From Spinacia oleracea (lineage: Eukaryota; Streptophyta; Magnoliopsida; Caryophyllales; Amaranthaceae): DNA of 64,000 bases. Positions 22,265 through 34,082 of this stretch are shown piece after piece. Under the pieces are notes generated by a model. That model was not told the DNA's origin, searched no databases, and saw only the letters and a program-made list of their open reading frames with translations. The stretch spans positions 23,241,449-23,305,448 of the forward strand of contig NC_079491.1 of assembly GCF_020520425.1 (NCBI RefSeq), read 5' to 3'. Position 1 is the stretch's first letter. Every line of letters begins with the position of its first letter. The position numbers were made by a program, and so were the translations under genes.

Positions 22265-22295
22265 GTAAGAGAGCCTTAATCACTTACGACAAAAC
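22265..22295 (-). repeat. SINE-like retroposon, 5' part
   Basis: The continuation of 528-688 after the copia insertion. The minus strand reads GTAAGTGATTAAGGCTC, which resembles a pol III A box. Short AATTG strings flank the reconstructed unit and may be its target duplication. Confidence 0.35.
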
Positions 22296-22390
22296 CCCAA
22301 TTGATATACTTCCTCCGATTCAAAATAGTTGTAACACTTGATTTTTTGTACTATTCACATAATGTACTTTGTTTATTTTTGATGATCTAT

Positions 22391-25365
22391 TGTAACACCC
22401 TAATAATTCCTTGCTTTTATAAAACCATTTTCCAACTTAAAATAAAGGAATTACTAAAGCATTACCGCCACCGTGATAACGGTTAAGGCTATTACAAGAA
22501 TTACGCAGCGGAATTAAATGTCAACTAACTTTTAAAAACCATAATTAATAAAATATCGAGGCCTCCTACAATTTGGAACCATAATGGCCCAAAACCCAAA
22601 GTATAAGTAATTCAAATATTTCAAACATAATTAAAATAAAGTTAAATAAAATAGTTTCAAAGAACGAAAGCATGCAACTCTCTCAATCATCCCAAGCCAC
22701 GTGATTTCGATCGTACTTGATCTACCAACCTACTATATTATTCTACTCCCCAACAATGCAAGTGCAAATGATGGATCATCATAGGGTCATTAAGGCAAAG
22801 GCCATGACCGGAAACACACAAAGCACGTAGTCAGCAAAAGCTGAGTACTTACAAGCATAGAGTAAATGAAACTAAAACATGCATCACTCACTAAGTATTA
22901 ATCAACATGCAAAAGCCATATAATAACAATTCAAACAATCATGAGATACAAGACTCGACTCTTGACTCGACTCTTGACTCACAATTTAATTAGAATAAGC
23001 TTCGAACGGGCCAAAAGAATAATCCACAAAGGGAAAAGGTGATGGGAGCCAACCAAACACCAAATATAATAATAATACAATCGGGCCATACCGAGTGTCG
23101 GGCCATACCGACGGAATTCCTGCGCATAATATAAATGAAACAACGTCTTGTATCATTAGTAGGAGTACGAGCTTTCCGGCAAGACTCCCCCCATTGTTCA
23201 TACTCAAGGTATATACGTTCCAAGAGTTTTGAAGCTTGTTCTGGTTGCACTTTACGTTTATTAATATTTTAATAAAGGCGAACTCAAGACTCGACAACAT
23301 GCATATATACAATTAATAAACGACAACCAAAACAATCTTATTTTAATGCTTTAAGACTTGTGATCAACCAAGCAAGACACTTGTGATATTACTACCATGT
23401 TCCTCCTCACCAAAGTGAGATTCCACATCATGCACATTAACATGAGGGTTGTGGCCTTGCACGACAAATCCTAATTCATTTCATATATAATATTCCCAAC
23501 TGAACCCTACATGTGCGGTGGCTTACGTGAACTAACCCTTCACATGTGGTAAAATAAATAGTACAACGAGGTACAAATAAATGGCTCAAAGTATGCTAGA
23601 CATCCCGTACAATAGCATACAAACAATTAATCCATCCCTTGCATGTGAATTGAACCATACATGCATAAATATTGAACAACATGATTGACAATGAAATCCA
23701 TACTCATAACAATTTCAACATGCTTGTTCAACAATTAATCCAACAAATCCAACATCACAAATCACATGCTCGTTTATCAAAATAGACACGATTCCACATA
23801 ATGTAATTCACAACATCAACAATCATGTAATGCCATTGACAAAAAGGTGTGGTCGCCCTAGACTTGTATGTACCTTGAATACCTAAGCGTAGGGGCCACT
23901 TTGCAATAACGAGCACTCAACTAGAAATCACCTCCTATCATCAAAATAATGAAACTTAAATTATTTCCATGTTCATTAAATTTCCAGCAACTTTATAAAA
24001 ATTAAAACCTCCTTTAGACTTTAGAATTCAATCGTTTTTCAATAATAAAAACGTCTCAATTTGCAAAATCAATCCCTAGTACGAAAACATACTTTTTCCG
24101 CCTTTTAAATCAATAAAAATCGACACTTTAAACCTTTATTCAAATCTGAAAATATAATTGATTATCATAATTAAAATCATCACCTAATTATGCTAATCAA
24201 TTGACTCATTAGGTCTAGGTTAAAACCCTAACCTGAAAATCCCAATAACACTAGTTTAATATCATAAAAATCCATGTTTTATTAAATAAACAAATCTGAA
24301 AATTCATCCTTTAATAATTAAAACAAACCTAATGAATCACAACACACAAATCCTCAAACCACGGTATTCATAACCGGTTCCCAGCATTTTAATTACTCAA
24401 AACAATATTAATATAATAATTTAAAATACGGAATTTAAATAGAATAGGTAAGGAAGAAGAGAATTATACCAATCCGGCCTATAGCACGGAACAATCACGA
24501 ACTAGGGTGATTGGGCGAAAAATTGAACAAGAACGAACACGAACAACACACACACACACACGCACCAACCGTGTGTGGGTGTGCGCACAGCGACGAGGGA
24601 CGAGGCACAGGCGCGCGCTGCGCGAGGGAGAGGCAGCAGGGGCGCGCTGATGTGCGCGAGGAGGGAGCAAGGGGCGCGCTGCGTACGCGAGGGAGAGAGA
24701 GCAAGGACGCGTTGGTGCGCGAGCAAGAGAGGGCAAGGGGCGCGCTGGTGCGCGAGCAAGAGAGAGCAAGGGGCGCGCTGGGCGCGAGGAGAGGGAGAGG
24801 GAGAGGGGCGTGCGAGTGTGCGGGGCGTGAGGCCGAGGCACGAGAGCACGAGAAGTGTGCGGGGCGTGAGGCCGAGCGCACGAAGGGCACGAGCACGGGT
24901 GTGTGTGCGTGCGGACGAGAGGAGAGAGGGAGAGGAGTGAGGTGCAAGAAATCAAAAAGGGGTTTATGAAATTTTAGGGGTTTATTTAATGATGGGGAGT
25001 CCTATTTATAGGCTCCCTAATCCCTTGATGGGCTAGGCTTAGGACATTTGAGTTGGGCTTAGGAATTAAATGAATTGGGCTAGCTTAGGATTTAAATGAA
25101 ACTGTTTGGATTGGGCTTGATTAATAAAACGAACTGGACTTTTATTTAAAACCCGAAGCTTTAAAAATCATTTGCAACTCATTTAATTTCCCGACTCAAG
25201 AATTAAATTCGTTTCGTAATTAATTAAAATAATAAATATTCTAATTAATTAAAATACATTAAATAAAATGCATTTAAATATTATTTAAACGATAATAAAT
25301 CGTAAAATGCTTTATAAATATAATAAAATATATTTATAAATATTATAAAAATACGAGGTATTACA
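22391..25365 (-). mobile_element. Solo LTR, gypsy (chromovirus-like)
   Basis: A single 2975-bp unit bounded by TGTAACACC and GGTATTACA with a perfect 5-bp target duplication TCTAT (22386-22390, 25366-25370). No primer site, gag or pol is present, so it is a solo LTR left by recombination between two LTRs. The minus strand is sense: it begins TGTAATACC and has a TATAAATA box (25003-25010). The TGTAATACC start is common in chromovirus LTRs. The GC-rich stretch at 24550-24950, with about 33-bp GCGCGCTGGTGCGCGAGCAA repeats and a CA-repeat, yields long but low-complexity Arg/Ser/Pro frames that I do not regard as genes. Confidence 0.88.
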
Positions 25366-25562
25366 TCTATACTCTAGGCGAAACATATTCGTGTGAGATC
25401 TTATTAAATTCGTCTTAATGTATATATTTTGCAAAAATTAATTTTTTATAATTTTTACTTGTCGGTAATTAAATATTAGTTGTTCAAGATATACATTGAT
25501 AAACGTAAAAAACAACGGCAACTTTTGTGTAATATCGCCTTACCGAAAAGACCACTTTGATT

Positions 25563-25669
25563 GTTTAACTAATTGGTTGCATTGCTTAACTAATTGGTTT
25601 CAGTGCTTAACTAATTAGTTTCAGTACTTAACTAATTGATTACCGTGCATAACTAATTGGTTTTATTAC
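25563..25669. repeat. Minisatellite of about 22-bp units
   Basis: Five direct copies of a unit like GCTTAACTAATTGGTTTCAGT, diverging by a few bases each, with no spacers. It belongs to the MITE body. Confidence 0.8.
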
Positions 25670-25672
25670 TTA

Positions 25673-26030
25673 CTCCCTCTGAACCTAAATGTTATTCCCG
25701 TTTGTCATTTTACGCGGTTATTAAGGAAAAAAACATTATAAGATTAACTATTATTAATGTAATTTTATGGGGAATTGTTGCTTTTTTATTCCATTTTCAC
25801 AAGAAAATAAAAATAGTTGAACCAATAGAATATAAGGAATAAAAATGTCAACTCATTAATCCATCCAAACTTAAACCAACCAATGAGACTACAAGATTTT
25901 TTATTGATAAACCAATAGAATTACAAAGTTAAAATTACAAGGAAGAGATTAAAAAGGAAATAAAAGAAATGGGAAGATTATTTTGGAACACTAAAAAGGA
26001 AACGGGAATAACATTTAAATTCGAAGGGAG
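25673..26030. mobile_element. Stowaway-type MITE
   Basis: 358 bp, ends CTCCCTCTGAACCTAAATG / CATTTAAATTCGAAGGGAG with AACGGGAATAACA pairing further in, and TA on each side. Open frames in it are not genes. Confidence 0.8.
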
Positions 26031-26129
26031 TAACTTATATGACATCAATGTGGTCTTTTATGTAGACCGCCTTATATAAAAGTTTGTAAAAAAAAACAAA
26101 GTGTTACAACTAAAAAAAATCGGAGGAAG

Positions 26130-26734
26130 TATATTTTAAATTCCAACCATTAATATCATTGTTATTTTTTTCGTTTGACATGAGCCGTCGATCGATAGTC
26201 TCAACTCTCAAGTGAACATCCGAGGCACACAACAGTAACACACGTTCTAATAAATGCACTCCGTTTAAAACACCTCATTTAAGAGTTCACACAAATAAAA
26301 TACCAAATATTAATCATTGTTTTAAGACTAATTAAAATTGTATAGTTAGGTATTTCAATAAACAAAATTTCACATAAACACAGGCAAAGGGGGGCTGTCG
26401 GTGCAAAGGAGTTGGGTCGTCGCCTTCATATTACATGCAATTCATCCAGCCTGTTCTTAAAGCTTAACCCACCAACTCAATCTCCACCGTTGATCTCACC
26501 AGAATCTTAAATCACATCAATACTGATTACTGACCCCACACCCTTTCCTCTTCGACAACCACAGCCCACCTTCATCTCCTCTCATATTCATTCCTTTCCT
26601 TCAACTCTAACCCAAGATCTAAGGTAACTTCACACTCTCCTCCATTTTCAGCTGATCTATCCTTTTCTTAATTCTTCCTTTTTAATTAACTCTTTCATCT
26701 TATTGCAATTCAATTCTAGTTGTTGTTGAACAAA
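26130..26734 (+). promoter_or_regulatory. Upstream region and leader of the chitinase-like gene
   Basis: About 600 bp between the MITE and the ATG. The last 150 bp is CT-rich like a plant 5' UTR. A likely leader intron runs from GGTAACTT (26624) to the AG at 26718-26719, right before the start codon. No firm TATA box is claimed. Confidence 0.4.
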
Positions 26735-28944
26735 ATGGCGGCAATGAAACTGTCGGCAATGGCGGTGGTTGCGCTAACGATAATGACATTGGCTGGATTG
26801 GCGATTGCGGATTTGTCCGAGGAGACAAAGGTGAAGATTGTCAAAGGGAAGAAGGTGTGTACTAGAGGATGGGAGTGTGGTACTTGGTCTAAATACTGTT
26901 GTAATCAGACCATTTCGGATTTCTTTCAAGTTTATCAGTTTGAGAATTTGTTCGCCAAGAGGAATCTTCCTGAAGCTCATGCTGTTGGTTTCTGGGATTA
27001 TCAATCCTTTATCATTGCTGCTTCCCAGTTTCAGCATCTAGGGTTTTGTACTACTGGTGGTAAGCTTATGGGTATGAGGGAACTCGCCGCCTTTCTTGGA
27101 CATGTCGGCAGCAAAACTTCTTGTAATTTCTCTCTCTTTTCTGTTTATTTTCTCAATTTAATTTTGTTCAATTGATCGATTTTTTTTATTTCAATTTTGC
27201 GAATTATTTATAATCTTATGTTTTGGCTACCTGATTGATTTTGAGGAATCTTCCTGGGAGGAATTTTTCAGTTTATTGATGATGATCTCTAGCTAAAATG
27301 GAATACAATTGTTCTGAGTTTGGAAGGGATAGACTTGATTTAATAATTGATGTGGAATATGGAATTACTGCTTTTGGGAAATAAGATCAATTATGTTAAT
27401 ATTAGTATTTTGATTAAAAAAAAGTTGGTTGTAGACAATTTTAGTAAAGAGGGATGAATATGATTGAGCTTATATATTTTTCTTGATATGTTTCCCCCAG
27501 TAGTGAAGCATTTTTAGGTGATTACAACATTGTAGTTGCTTCATTTGCGACTTAGTTTAGTTATAAGATGGCTGGTTTGAATATCATGATTTCTAGCTAA
27601 ATGTTGGCGAGGATGTTTTCAATTTTGCGATGTTGTTAAGCATGCTATTTGATTCGAATGTGAAGTATATAGTTAGCTCTGAATTTATTTGTTTCTTTTT
27701 CAACTGTGTGGAATGTGAGGTTGTAATATATTGGTTGTGCTGATCACATTTACATTGTCATCAATCACATGGAGGCTTAAAATGATTTTTTGTGTATTAG
27801 GTGGTTATGGAGTTGCCACAGGTGGACCATTTGCCTGGGGACTTTGCTATAACAGGGAATTGAGCCCAAGCCAAAAGTACTGTGATGAAAGTTACAAGTA
27901 CACTTACCCCTGTTCACCTGGAGCTGACTACTATGGCCGAGGAGCTATTCCTATTTACTGGTATGTGAACATTGGGTTTTGTTTCTCATCTGTTTGTCAT
28001 TCTGCTTCATATGGTTTCCATTCCCTCATGTGTAATGTATTAGGAGTATGTATTCACTCAATTTGATCTGCCGTGTAGGTTTTGTGTTAGATTGTCTGCG
28101 GGGGTGCTCTAACTGTATCCCACAGATAATAAGTACTATATGTAGTCCTCATAGTTTTCTTCTACTTGTCAGACTAGAGAATCAGAGATTTAGAGCTCAT
28201 GATATATAGGGTTTTTATCAAAGTAAAGGGTTTGCTCTACTAAACAATATTTGTGCAATATAGATGTTTTCTGGATGGTCTCTCTCTTATCTGCAAAATA
28301 CAACTCCTTAACTGATGGAAAGTGATGTCCAAAAGGCTCAATTTGTTCTGGATGGTTACTAAAGATTAAAGTGCTGATTAGTGTTATCACAGTTTACATT
28401 GAATTTCTTGCTTGAATCTTCTGAGATTATATGGATATGGTCCGTGACAAGTTAGAAAAAAACAGAGTAATTATATATGGAGTATATATATTGTAAAATG
28501 GAAAGTGTTAGTGATTTGTGATGCTGTTTTCATAGGAACTACAACTATGGAGCTGCAGGCGTAGCACTTAAAGAGGATTTGCTGAATCATCCGGAGTACA
28601 TAGAGCAGAATGCTACGCTTGCCTTCCAAGCTGCAATATGGAGGTGGATGACACCATTGAAGAAAGGACAACCATCAGCACACCAAGCTTTTGTTGGGGA
28701 TTGGAAGCCTACAAAGAATGATACTTTGTCAAACCGTTTCCCTGGCTTTGGAATCACCATGAATATCTTGTATGGAGATGGTGTTTGTGGGAAGGGTGAG
28801 GTCGATGATATGAACAACATCATGTCTCACTACCAACACTACCTTGACTTGATGGGTGTTGGTGCAGAACAAGCGGGAACCAATCTCACCTGTGGTGAAC
28901 AAAAGGCTTTCAACCCATCAAATTCGGGGAGCTCCTCATCTTGA
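26735..28944 (+). CDS. CTL2: Chitinase-like protein (CTL1/CTL2 type, GH19, non-catalytic)
   Basis: Coding exons 26735-27122, 27801-27960 and 28536-28944 join in frame with GT-AG introns (957 nt, 318 aa, the usual size of plant CTL proteins). Residues 1-26 look like a secretion signal. The mature part has the GH19 fold: FWDYQSFIIAASQF, ATGGPFAWGLCYN, GRGAIPIYWNYNYG, NHPEYIEQNATLAFQAAIWRWMTP and GFGITMNILYGD, with the conserved cysteines. Where active chitinases have the catalytic Glu in SHETTGG, this protein has SKTSCG, with Lys127 in place of that Glu, so it should bind but not cut chitin-like glycans. CTL proteins act in the apoplast in cellulose assembly and cell-wall formation (known for Arabidopsis CTL1/POM1 and CTL2). 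I chose ATG 26735 because it precedes the signal peptide and fits homologue starts. CTL1 and CTL2 cannot be separated by eye. Confidence 0.93.
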
Positions 28945-29450
28945 GTGTCAGCAATAATATGCTTGCTATTGTATTCTTTTTTGGGATTGATCCTCTGCAC
29001 AAATTCATTGATATCAATAAGCTGAGGGTCATTCTTGATGTCATTTGTTACTTGTGAGGTGGTGCGTTTTTTTCTTTACTCGTTGAATATGAAGTAGCCT
29101 CTTGTTTAAGTTTGAAGTGAATGTCTGGTTCTGGTCTTGCACTTATTAGTACTGTAGTTTTTAAAATGTGTTTATGATGTAATTATGTTGTAATATCAAA
29201 CGATTTTTGAACCATAAATGTTGATAATTATATAGTATTTTTTCTGATTCATTGTCTCTCTTGGCTTCTGAAAGTGGTTACCTAGATTTCTAATGTGTAG
29301 CACTCCTCGTTTACGCAACTAGCAGTTGAAATATCTGTCTTATGTCTATAATCTGCCTTTGGTTCCATTTCACCACAAATACACCTATGAAATATCCCAT
29401 TTTGTGGTCCAAAGGAGACAGAAGGAAGACAGGAGCTAAGCAAATAAGCA
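28945..29450. other. Spacer between chitinase-like and DUF309 genes
   Basis: The CTL 3' UTR followed by the DUF309 upstream region. AT-rich and without other features that I can support. Confidence 0.5.
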
Positions 29451-30710
29451 ATGCTGTGTCTACAGCATAGACAAGCTTTTGCCTCACCAAGTTTATTACC
29501 CCCCCTTTCTTCTCCCCATCCTCGTCCTCTCATCACGTGCAGTTGGAACTCTCTCTTTCCATATTTCCCGATCAAATGCAACGTGCCCTATGGCTATGGT
29601 GGAAGAGCTCAGAAACGTTTGCTCAGATCTTACCGTTCAATTTACTTCAAGGAGGAGGAAGAAGAAGAAGAAGAAGAAGAATCAAGTGATGGCAGTAGCT
29701 CCGACCTTCTGTGGTCGAGGTTTGAAGAAGCAGTAAAGCTGTTGAATGAAAGGGAATACTATGCTTGCCATGACTTGCTTGAATCTCTGTGGTTTGAATC
29801 AAATGACCCTCTGCGTACCCTTCTTCATGCTCTCCTCCAATGTGCCGTTGCCTTCTATCATCTCTTCAACCAGGTGACATTGCATCTTCCTCATCACCTT
29901 CTGTTTTTCTTCAATCCCCTCTTTTCTGTTACCTCTTCTCTAAAACTAAATGTCATTATTTTACCTCTGTTTGCTTGAATATCTGACTAATTTCTACTTT
30001 AGACTAGTTAAAATAGCAATCTTCAAAGTGTTATAGTTCTGAAGCAGCTTCTTTTGAAATCTGAACATCAGTTTGCAGATTGTCCGGATAACTTGTCATA
30101 CTTGAGGATATGACAAGATTGACAACCCTAATAATGATCATAATTTCTTTGAATCCTTTCCTATGTTGATCACTTAATTTAAGTAAGTAATGATGTATTA
30201 TTATGAGGGTGACATGCAGAATCACAAAGGAGCAATGATGGAAATGGGAGAGAGTGTATGCAAGCTGAGAAAGCTGAATTTAGAAGCGGGACCCTTTCAT
30301 GAGTTTGAGAAAGACCTCTCAACTGTCCTCAATTTCATCTATCAAACTCAGTTAGAGCTTGCAGCCTGTCAGTTCTTACATCAACTTCTTTTTTATTTGA
30401 AACATCTTTTTATTCTTCTTTTCACATTTCATTTAACATAATAATGAATCATATAACAGGCACTGAAGACTTTTGCTTGACTATGGAACAAACAGAAAGA
30501 TCGTACCAACTTCTGGAGGGGTTCGGTGCTGGGAAACACCTGTATTTCCTTGAAGAAAGTGATGATGATGATGGTTATAATAACCACATCACATACCTAG
30601 TCTTTGATCCTCAGAAAAGCTACGGTGCCACAAACCTTCCTACAACAAAGGTTAAACTTCCCATCTTGGAAGCAACTCGAAACCATCTCATGTCCTTCCA
30701 AAACTATTGA
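29451..30710 (+). CDS. DUF309 family protein, probably chloroplast-targeted
   Basis: Exons 29451-29873, 30220-30367 and 30460-30710 join in frame (822 nt, 273 aa). Residues 1 to about 60 are rich in Ser, Pro and Arg with few acidic residues, as in a chloroplast transit peptide. A run of ten Glu follows, from a GAA/GAG microsatellite. The DUF309 domain starts near residue 90: FEEAVKLLNEREYYACHDLLESLW, then PLRTLLHALLQCAVAFYHL and, after the intron, NHKGAMMEMGESVCKLRKL. The YYACHDLLE...LQCAVAFYH pattern is the family signature (bacterial members read YFEAHEVLE...IQGAVALHH). Its biochemical function is unknown. ATG 29451 gives the longest frame; a start nearer the domain would drop the transit peptide. 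Confidence 0.88.
29648..29682 (+). repeat. Coding GAA/GAG microsatellite
   Basis: A GAG/GAA trinucleotide run inside exon 1 of the DUF309 gene, giving a poly-Glu tract between the transit peptide and the domain. Length variation would stay in frame. Confidence 0.85.
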
Positions 30711-32054
30711 TTTGTCTTTGTGGATCCATTAAATTAAGTATACCGTTATATACTACGGAGTACTTCCTTTTCGTAATTAGTTGTTTCATTACTAGTTAGA
30801 ATTGTACTTTTAATGCAACAATTTATTCTTGATTGAAGGTCATTGAGATGAACTAATGTTAAGTCCTACTTTAAGGTTTGCGATGAGTAACATTCCCATA
30901 GCATTCATAAAACCAAAAAAGAGGTTCTTCTCCTTTAAGAGGAGACTTCAAGTTTCATTTGTCCTCGTCCGTGATGTTATTTTCCTGCCACGTTTTTCAA
31001 GCTACACATGTTGTCTCAGAATCATCTCAGTGTCAACTACCCAAGTTTCACCCTAAGTGAAAGGAAAAGTGGAGAGCAATCGTATTGTAAGCTTTGGCAC
31101 GCTAGGTTTGGTAACACAAAAATCTTAAAGTCAAAACTTTCCTATTCTCCCCTCAAAGACTCAATACCCATATCAACCAATTGATTTTTCTAAAGGCTCA
31201 ACATGAACGAGCACTTGCCGCTTTTATCAACAAAGTTTTTTTCGACATCCAAGAACAAGATCGAGGAAGATTTAACTAACAATATTAGGTACAATAACAA
31301 AATAACTATACAAAAACATTAGTTGGAAAATTGGATAAAATCCCCTATGGGAACAAAGGCAGAGGCTATGTGTACAAATCATCTGTTGCGGAGATTGTTT
31401 TAAAAGGAGAGAATTTCAAAATTTTAATTCAATTGTAAAAAGGAATATCAACAGAGCAAAATTAAAATTTAACAATACAGGAAAAACAGAAAAATAGGGG
31501 CTAAGAGGGGAGCTAGTAGATACAAACATGTAAGCGTTTTTCACGAGATTACGCTGCCTCGTTGTCTCAGACGCCGTCAATCCCAAGTTCATGAAATCTG
31601 AAATGCAATGTTGTGATTGCAGATGTTTTAAGATAATACCCTGTCAAGTTAGGACATCAGACATAGACACATTAGTGCAGATGAGCTTGTAACACGGTTC
31701 CTTCTACTACAAGCAAAATGTTCGAGCTAGTAATGGTCGTGCAAGACCCAGCTTCAAGACATACAAGTTCAACAAGACTAGTAGATTTAAAAGGTTAAGC
31801 ATTTTCATGGAGAAACTAGAGTTTCAAAATTAACACATAAGTTGAGAAATGTAAAAGATATTCTATCCTATGTTAATAATCCTTAATGAGAATTGCCAAG
31901 GAGAAACATATTGCAGTCCTCGAGTTGGAAGGGGAGGGAATTTTTAAAGCCTGAAAACAAGGATAAATAACCTAAGAGGGTGTTTGGTTTTTAAAGGGAA
32001 AGAGAAAGAGTTTAATAGAGGGATACAAGGACCACAAAAAGGAGGAAGTCTTGG
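30711..32054. other. Spacer after DUF309 gene
   Basis: No coding region found. On the minus strand an acceptor-like TTGCATTTCAG near 31605-31615 could begin a non-coding 3' exon of the PQ-loop gene, since a GTAGCTC donor-like site follows that gene's stop codon; this is speculation. Confidence 0.35.
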
Positions 32055-32279
32055 CCTCAAGTGACTTGTGTCCATATGGACACAAGTGGCTTGTAATTGG
32101 TACCCGCTAATTTGGTATTGGTACTAAGACTAGTATGGTATTGGTATACCAATACATTGCTAAGTACCAATACAAATTATTTGTGTTATTGGTACTGACA
32201 TATGATGTGTTGCCTTGTTGGTACTAAAAATAATTGTATTTGAGTCACTTGTGTCCATATGGACACAAGCCACTTGAGG
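32055..32279. mobile_element. MITE with palindromic terminal repeats
   Basis: 225 bp. Each end is itself a palindrome (CTTGTGTCCATATGGACACAAG, with the core TGTCCATATGGACA), and the two ends are inverted copies (CCTCAAGTG...CACTTGAGG). The interior holds short GGTAC/TACCAAT repeats. No target duplication is assigned. Confidence 0.65.
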
Positions 32280-32556
32280 TTTAGCAATCCTAGCAAGCTA
32301 AACCCTTAATTTACAGAGTTGTACATTTTAGAAATAAGGAGAATCCCCAACCTACAACCACCATTAACCCTTCCTATGTATGTAAAACCACCACCAACCC
32401 TTGGTCAACTTTCATTTCCTTTTCACAGGACCTGCAGGCTAAGCCGCTAAGGTACTATACATACAGTTTGATAGTAACCTATAAAGTCTGACCTCCAGTA
32501 ACATAAAGGTGCATATCAGTAAGAATAACTTGCAGTGGAAACACATGTATAACTTA

Positions 32557-33157
32557 GGCCCCGTTCTTTTTGGCTTAACAGTTTCATGACTTATTACGCA
32601 ATTCAGTTCAGTTCAGTTCAGGAGCATCAGTTCAATTTAGTTCAGTTAACTTAAGTTCAGTTTAATTCAATTCAATTCAACTTATTATTATATTAATTAT
32701 ATATTATATATTTATTATTATTATTATATAACGTATTATTTACGAGTACGGTTAATCTATTATTAATTACTATAATTTATTTATTTATAATTTATTATTT
32801 TTCATTTTTATTATCATTTAGTAATGAATTAAGGATTATTAATTATTTATTATTTAGTAATTGATTACGGATTATTAATTATTAATGTTTTAATTATTAA
32901 TTTTTTAATTACTAATTTTTTAATTATTAATATTAATATTAATAATTAATAACAGTAAATAATAAATAATTATATACGGAGTATCATTTATTATTTATTA
33001 TTTATCACTTATCATTTATCACTTATCATTTATTATTTATTATTACGTATTTAGTTTTATTGTTTAATGTTTAAGGTTTATTATTTATTATTTATTTCAA
33101 CTCAGTAATATTCATTTAAGTTAAGTTCAGGAGCATTCAGTTCTAAAGAACAGGGCC
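32557..33157. mobile_element. Tourist-like (PIF/Harbinger) MITE
   Basis: 601 bp, ends GGCCCCGTTCTTT and AAAGAACAGGGCC, with 3-bp duplication TTA (32554-32556, 33158-33160). CAGTTCAGTTCAGTTCAG repeats lie near the left end and the core is almost pure TTATTATTTA repeats. Confidence 0.8.
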
Positions 33158-33328
33158 TTAATTAGAAAATACTCCTGCTGCCTGGGTTTAGGATGTTACA
33201 CCAAACTCCCATTACAAGTTTTACAACTAGGGTGTCCAGCCTACACTCAGTTGTAAATGTACACCCTCGCACGCTCTCCTCCTCGTGAGGGAAAGGAGTG
33301 TAAGTGGGTGTAAAATTACACCGAGTAG

Positions 33329-34082
33329 CAGTGGCGGTGCCAGGATTTTATGCATAAGGGTTCGGAATTTTCAAACGTGCGCCTAATAAAATCAAACATT
33401 ATAATTCAAAATTTATTTTACAACTAACAATTTGATGGTACACTTGTTCTATTACAACAATACTAAAAGAACTATAATCGAACTCTACGAGTTTTCATTT
33501 TCTTGTATTAGAGGTTCATTTTGAGGTGTTGGAGGTTCACTTTGGGGTGTTGGATGTTCATTGAAGGTGGTTCAAGTGGTCTTGAATTAGATTTTTTGAA
33601 ACTTTAACATACGATCTTTCCTAAAGAATCTCAATCTAAACCCTTCATCTCAGGTCAATCTATTCAAAATCATAAATTTCAATTTTAATTCCAAGTTAGC
33701 AATTTTTTACACCAAAATATTCAAAGTTTCAAACCCCAACTCTTTAAATTTATGAATTCAAACACATATAGTTCAATACTTTAATTGAATAAATTTGCAA
33801 AAAGTACTTAGTAAACTAAGAAAATTAGTGGAGAGGTTTTTTGTTTCAAGTGTAAAAGAAAAACAAATAAAAAGAGGAGGAAAGGAAACATAAATAAAAA
33901 AAATAATCACAATAGCCACTACAAGGGTTTCGAACCCTAGTCTTTGCTGCAGGTTGCAGATCTCAAAACCACTGTGCTACCTGGTTTATTATGTTAAATT
34001 TCAGCGGCTGATAATATATATTTCTTTCCAGTCCAGTAAGGGTTCAGTTGAACCCACTGAACCCTTACTGGCACCGCCCCTG
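33329..34082. mobile_element. Non-autonomous hAT element
   Basis: 754 bp with ends CAGTGGCGGTGCCAG and CTGGCACCGCCCCTG and a perfect 8-bp target duplication CCGAGTAG (33321-33328, 34083-34090). The 8-bp duplication and CAG...CTG ends fit hAT. Further in, AAGGGTTC is also inverted. No transposase frame. Confidence 0.88.
33924..33981 (-). other. tRNA-like pol III box pair inside the hAT element
   Basis: On the minus strand TAGCACAGTGG (33969-33979) matches a pol III A box and GGTTCGAAACC (33926-33936) a B box, spaced as in a tRNA. The sequence between does not fold as a standard tRNA, so I do not call a tRNA gene. It may be a tRNA-derived piece carried by the element. Confidence 0.45.

Larger units (their letters stand above)
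25518..26086. mobile_element. MITE with about 42-bp inverted repeats (possibly Mutator-like)
   Basis: Left AACTTTTGTGTAA...AAGACCACTTTGAT and right AACTTTTATATAAGG...AAGACCACATTGAT (complement strand) form imperfect terminal inverted repeats. The A-rich flanks make the target duplication uncertain. Inside are a 22-bp minisatellite and a complete Stowaway. Confidence 0.55.
22309..26129. mobile_element. Stowaway-like MITE, interrupted
   Basis: Left end CTTCCTCCGATTCAAAATAG and right end reading CTTCCTCCGATTTTTTTTAG on the other strand are flanked by TA on both sides, and GTTGTAACAC is kept inside both ends. The body is split by a 2975-bp LTR at 22391 and by a further MITE at about 25518-26086. 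Its own sequence amounts to a few hundred bp. Confidence 0.7.

Noticed and set aside
24479-24969. Ser/Pro/Arg-rich frame of 158 codons on the minus strand
   Set aside because: It lies wholly in the solo LTR in a low-complexity repeat, and the plus strand is equally open.
25563-25669. Possible CRISPR-like array of 22-bp repeats
   Set aside because: The repeats are directly adjacent without unique spacers, diverge from each other and lie in a plant MITE. It is a minisatellite.
33924-33981. A functional tRNA gene in the hAT element
   Set aside because: A and B boxes are present, but I cannot draw a full cloverleaf with acceptor and anticodon stems.
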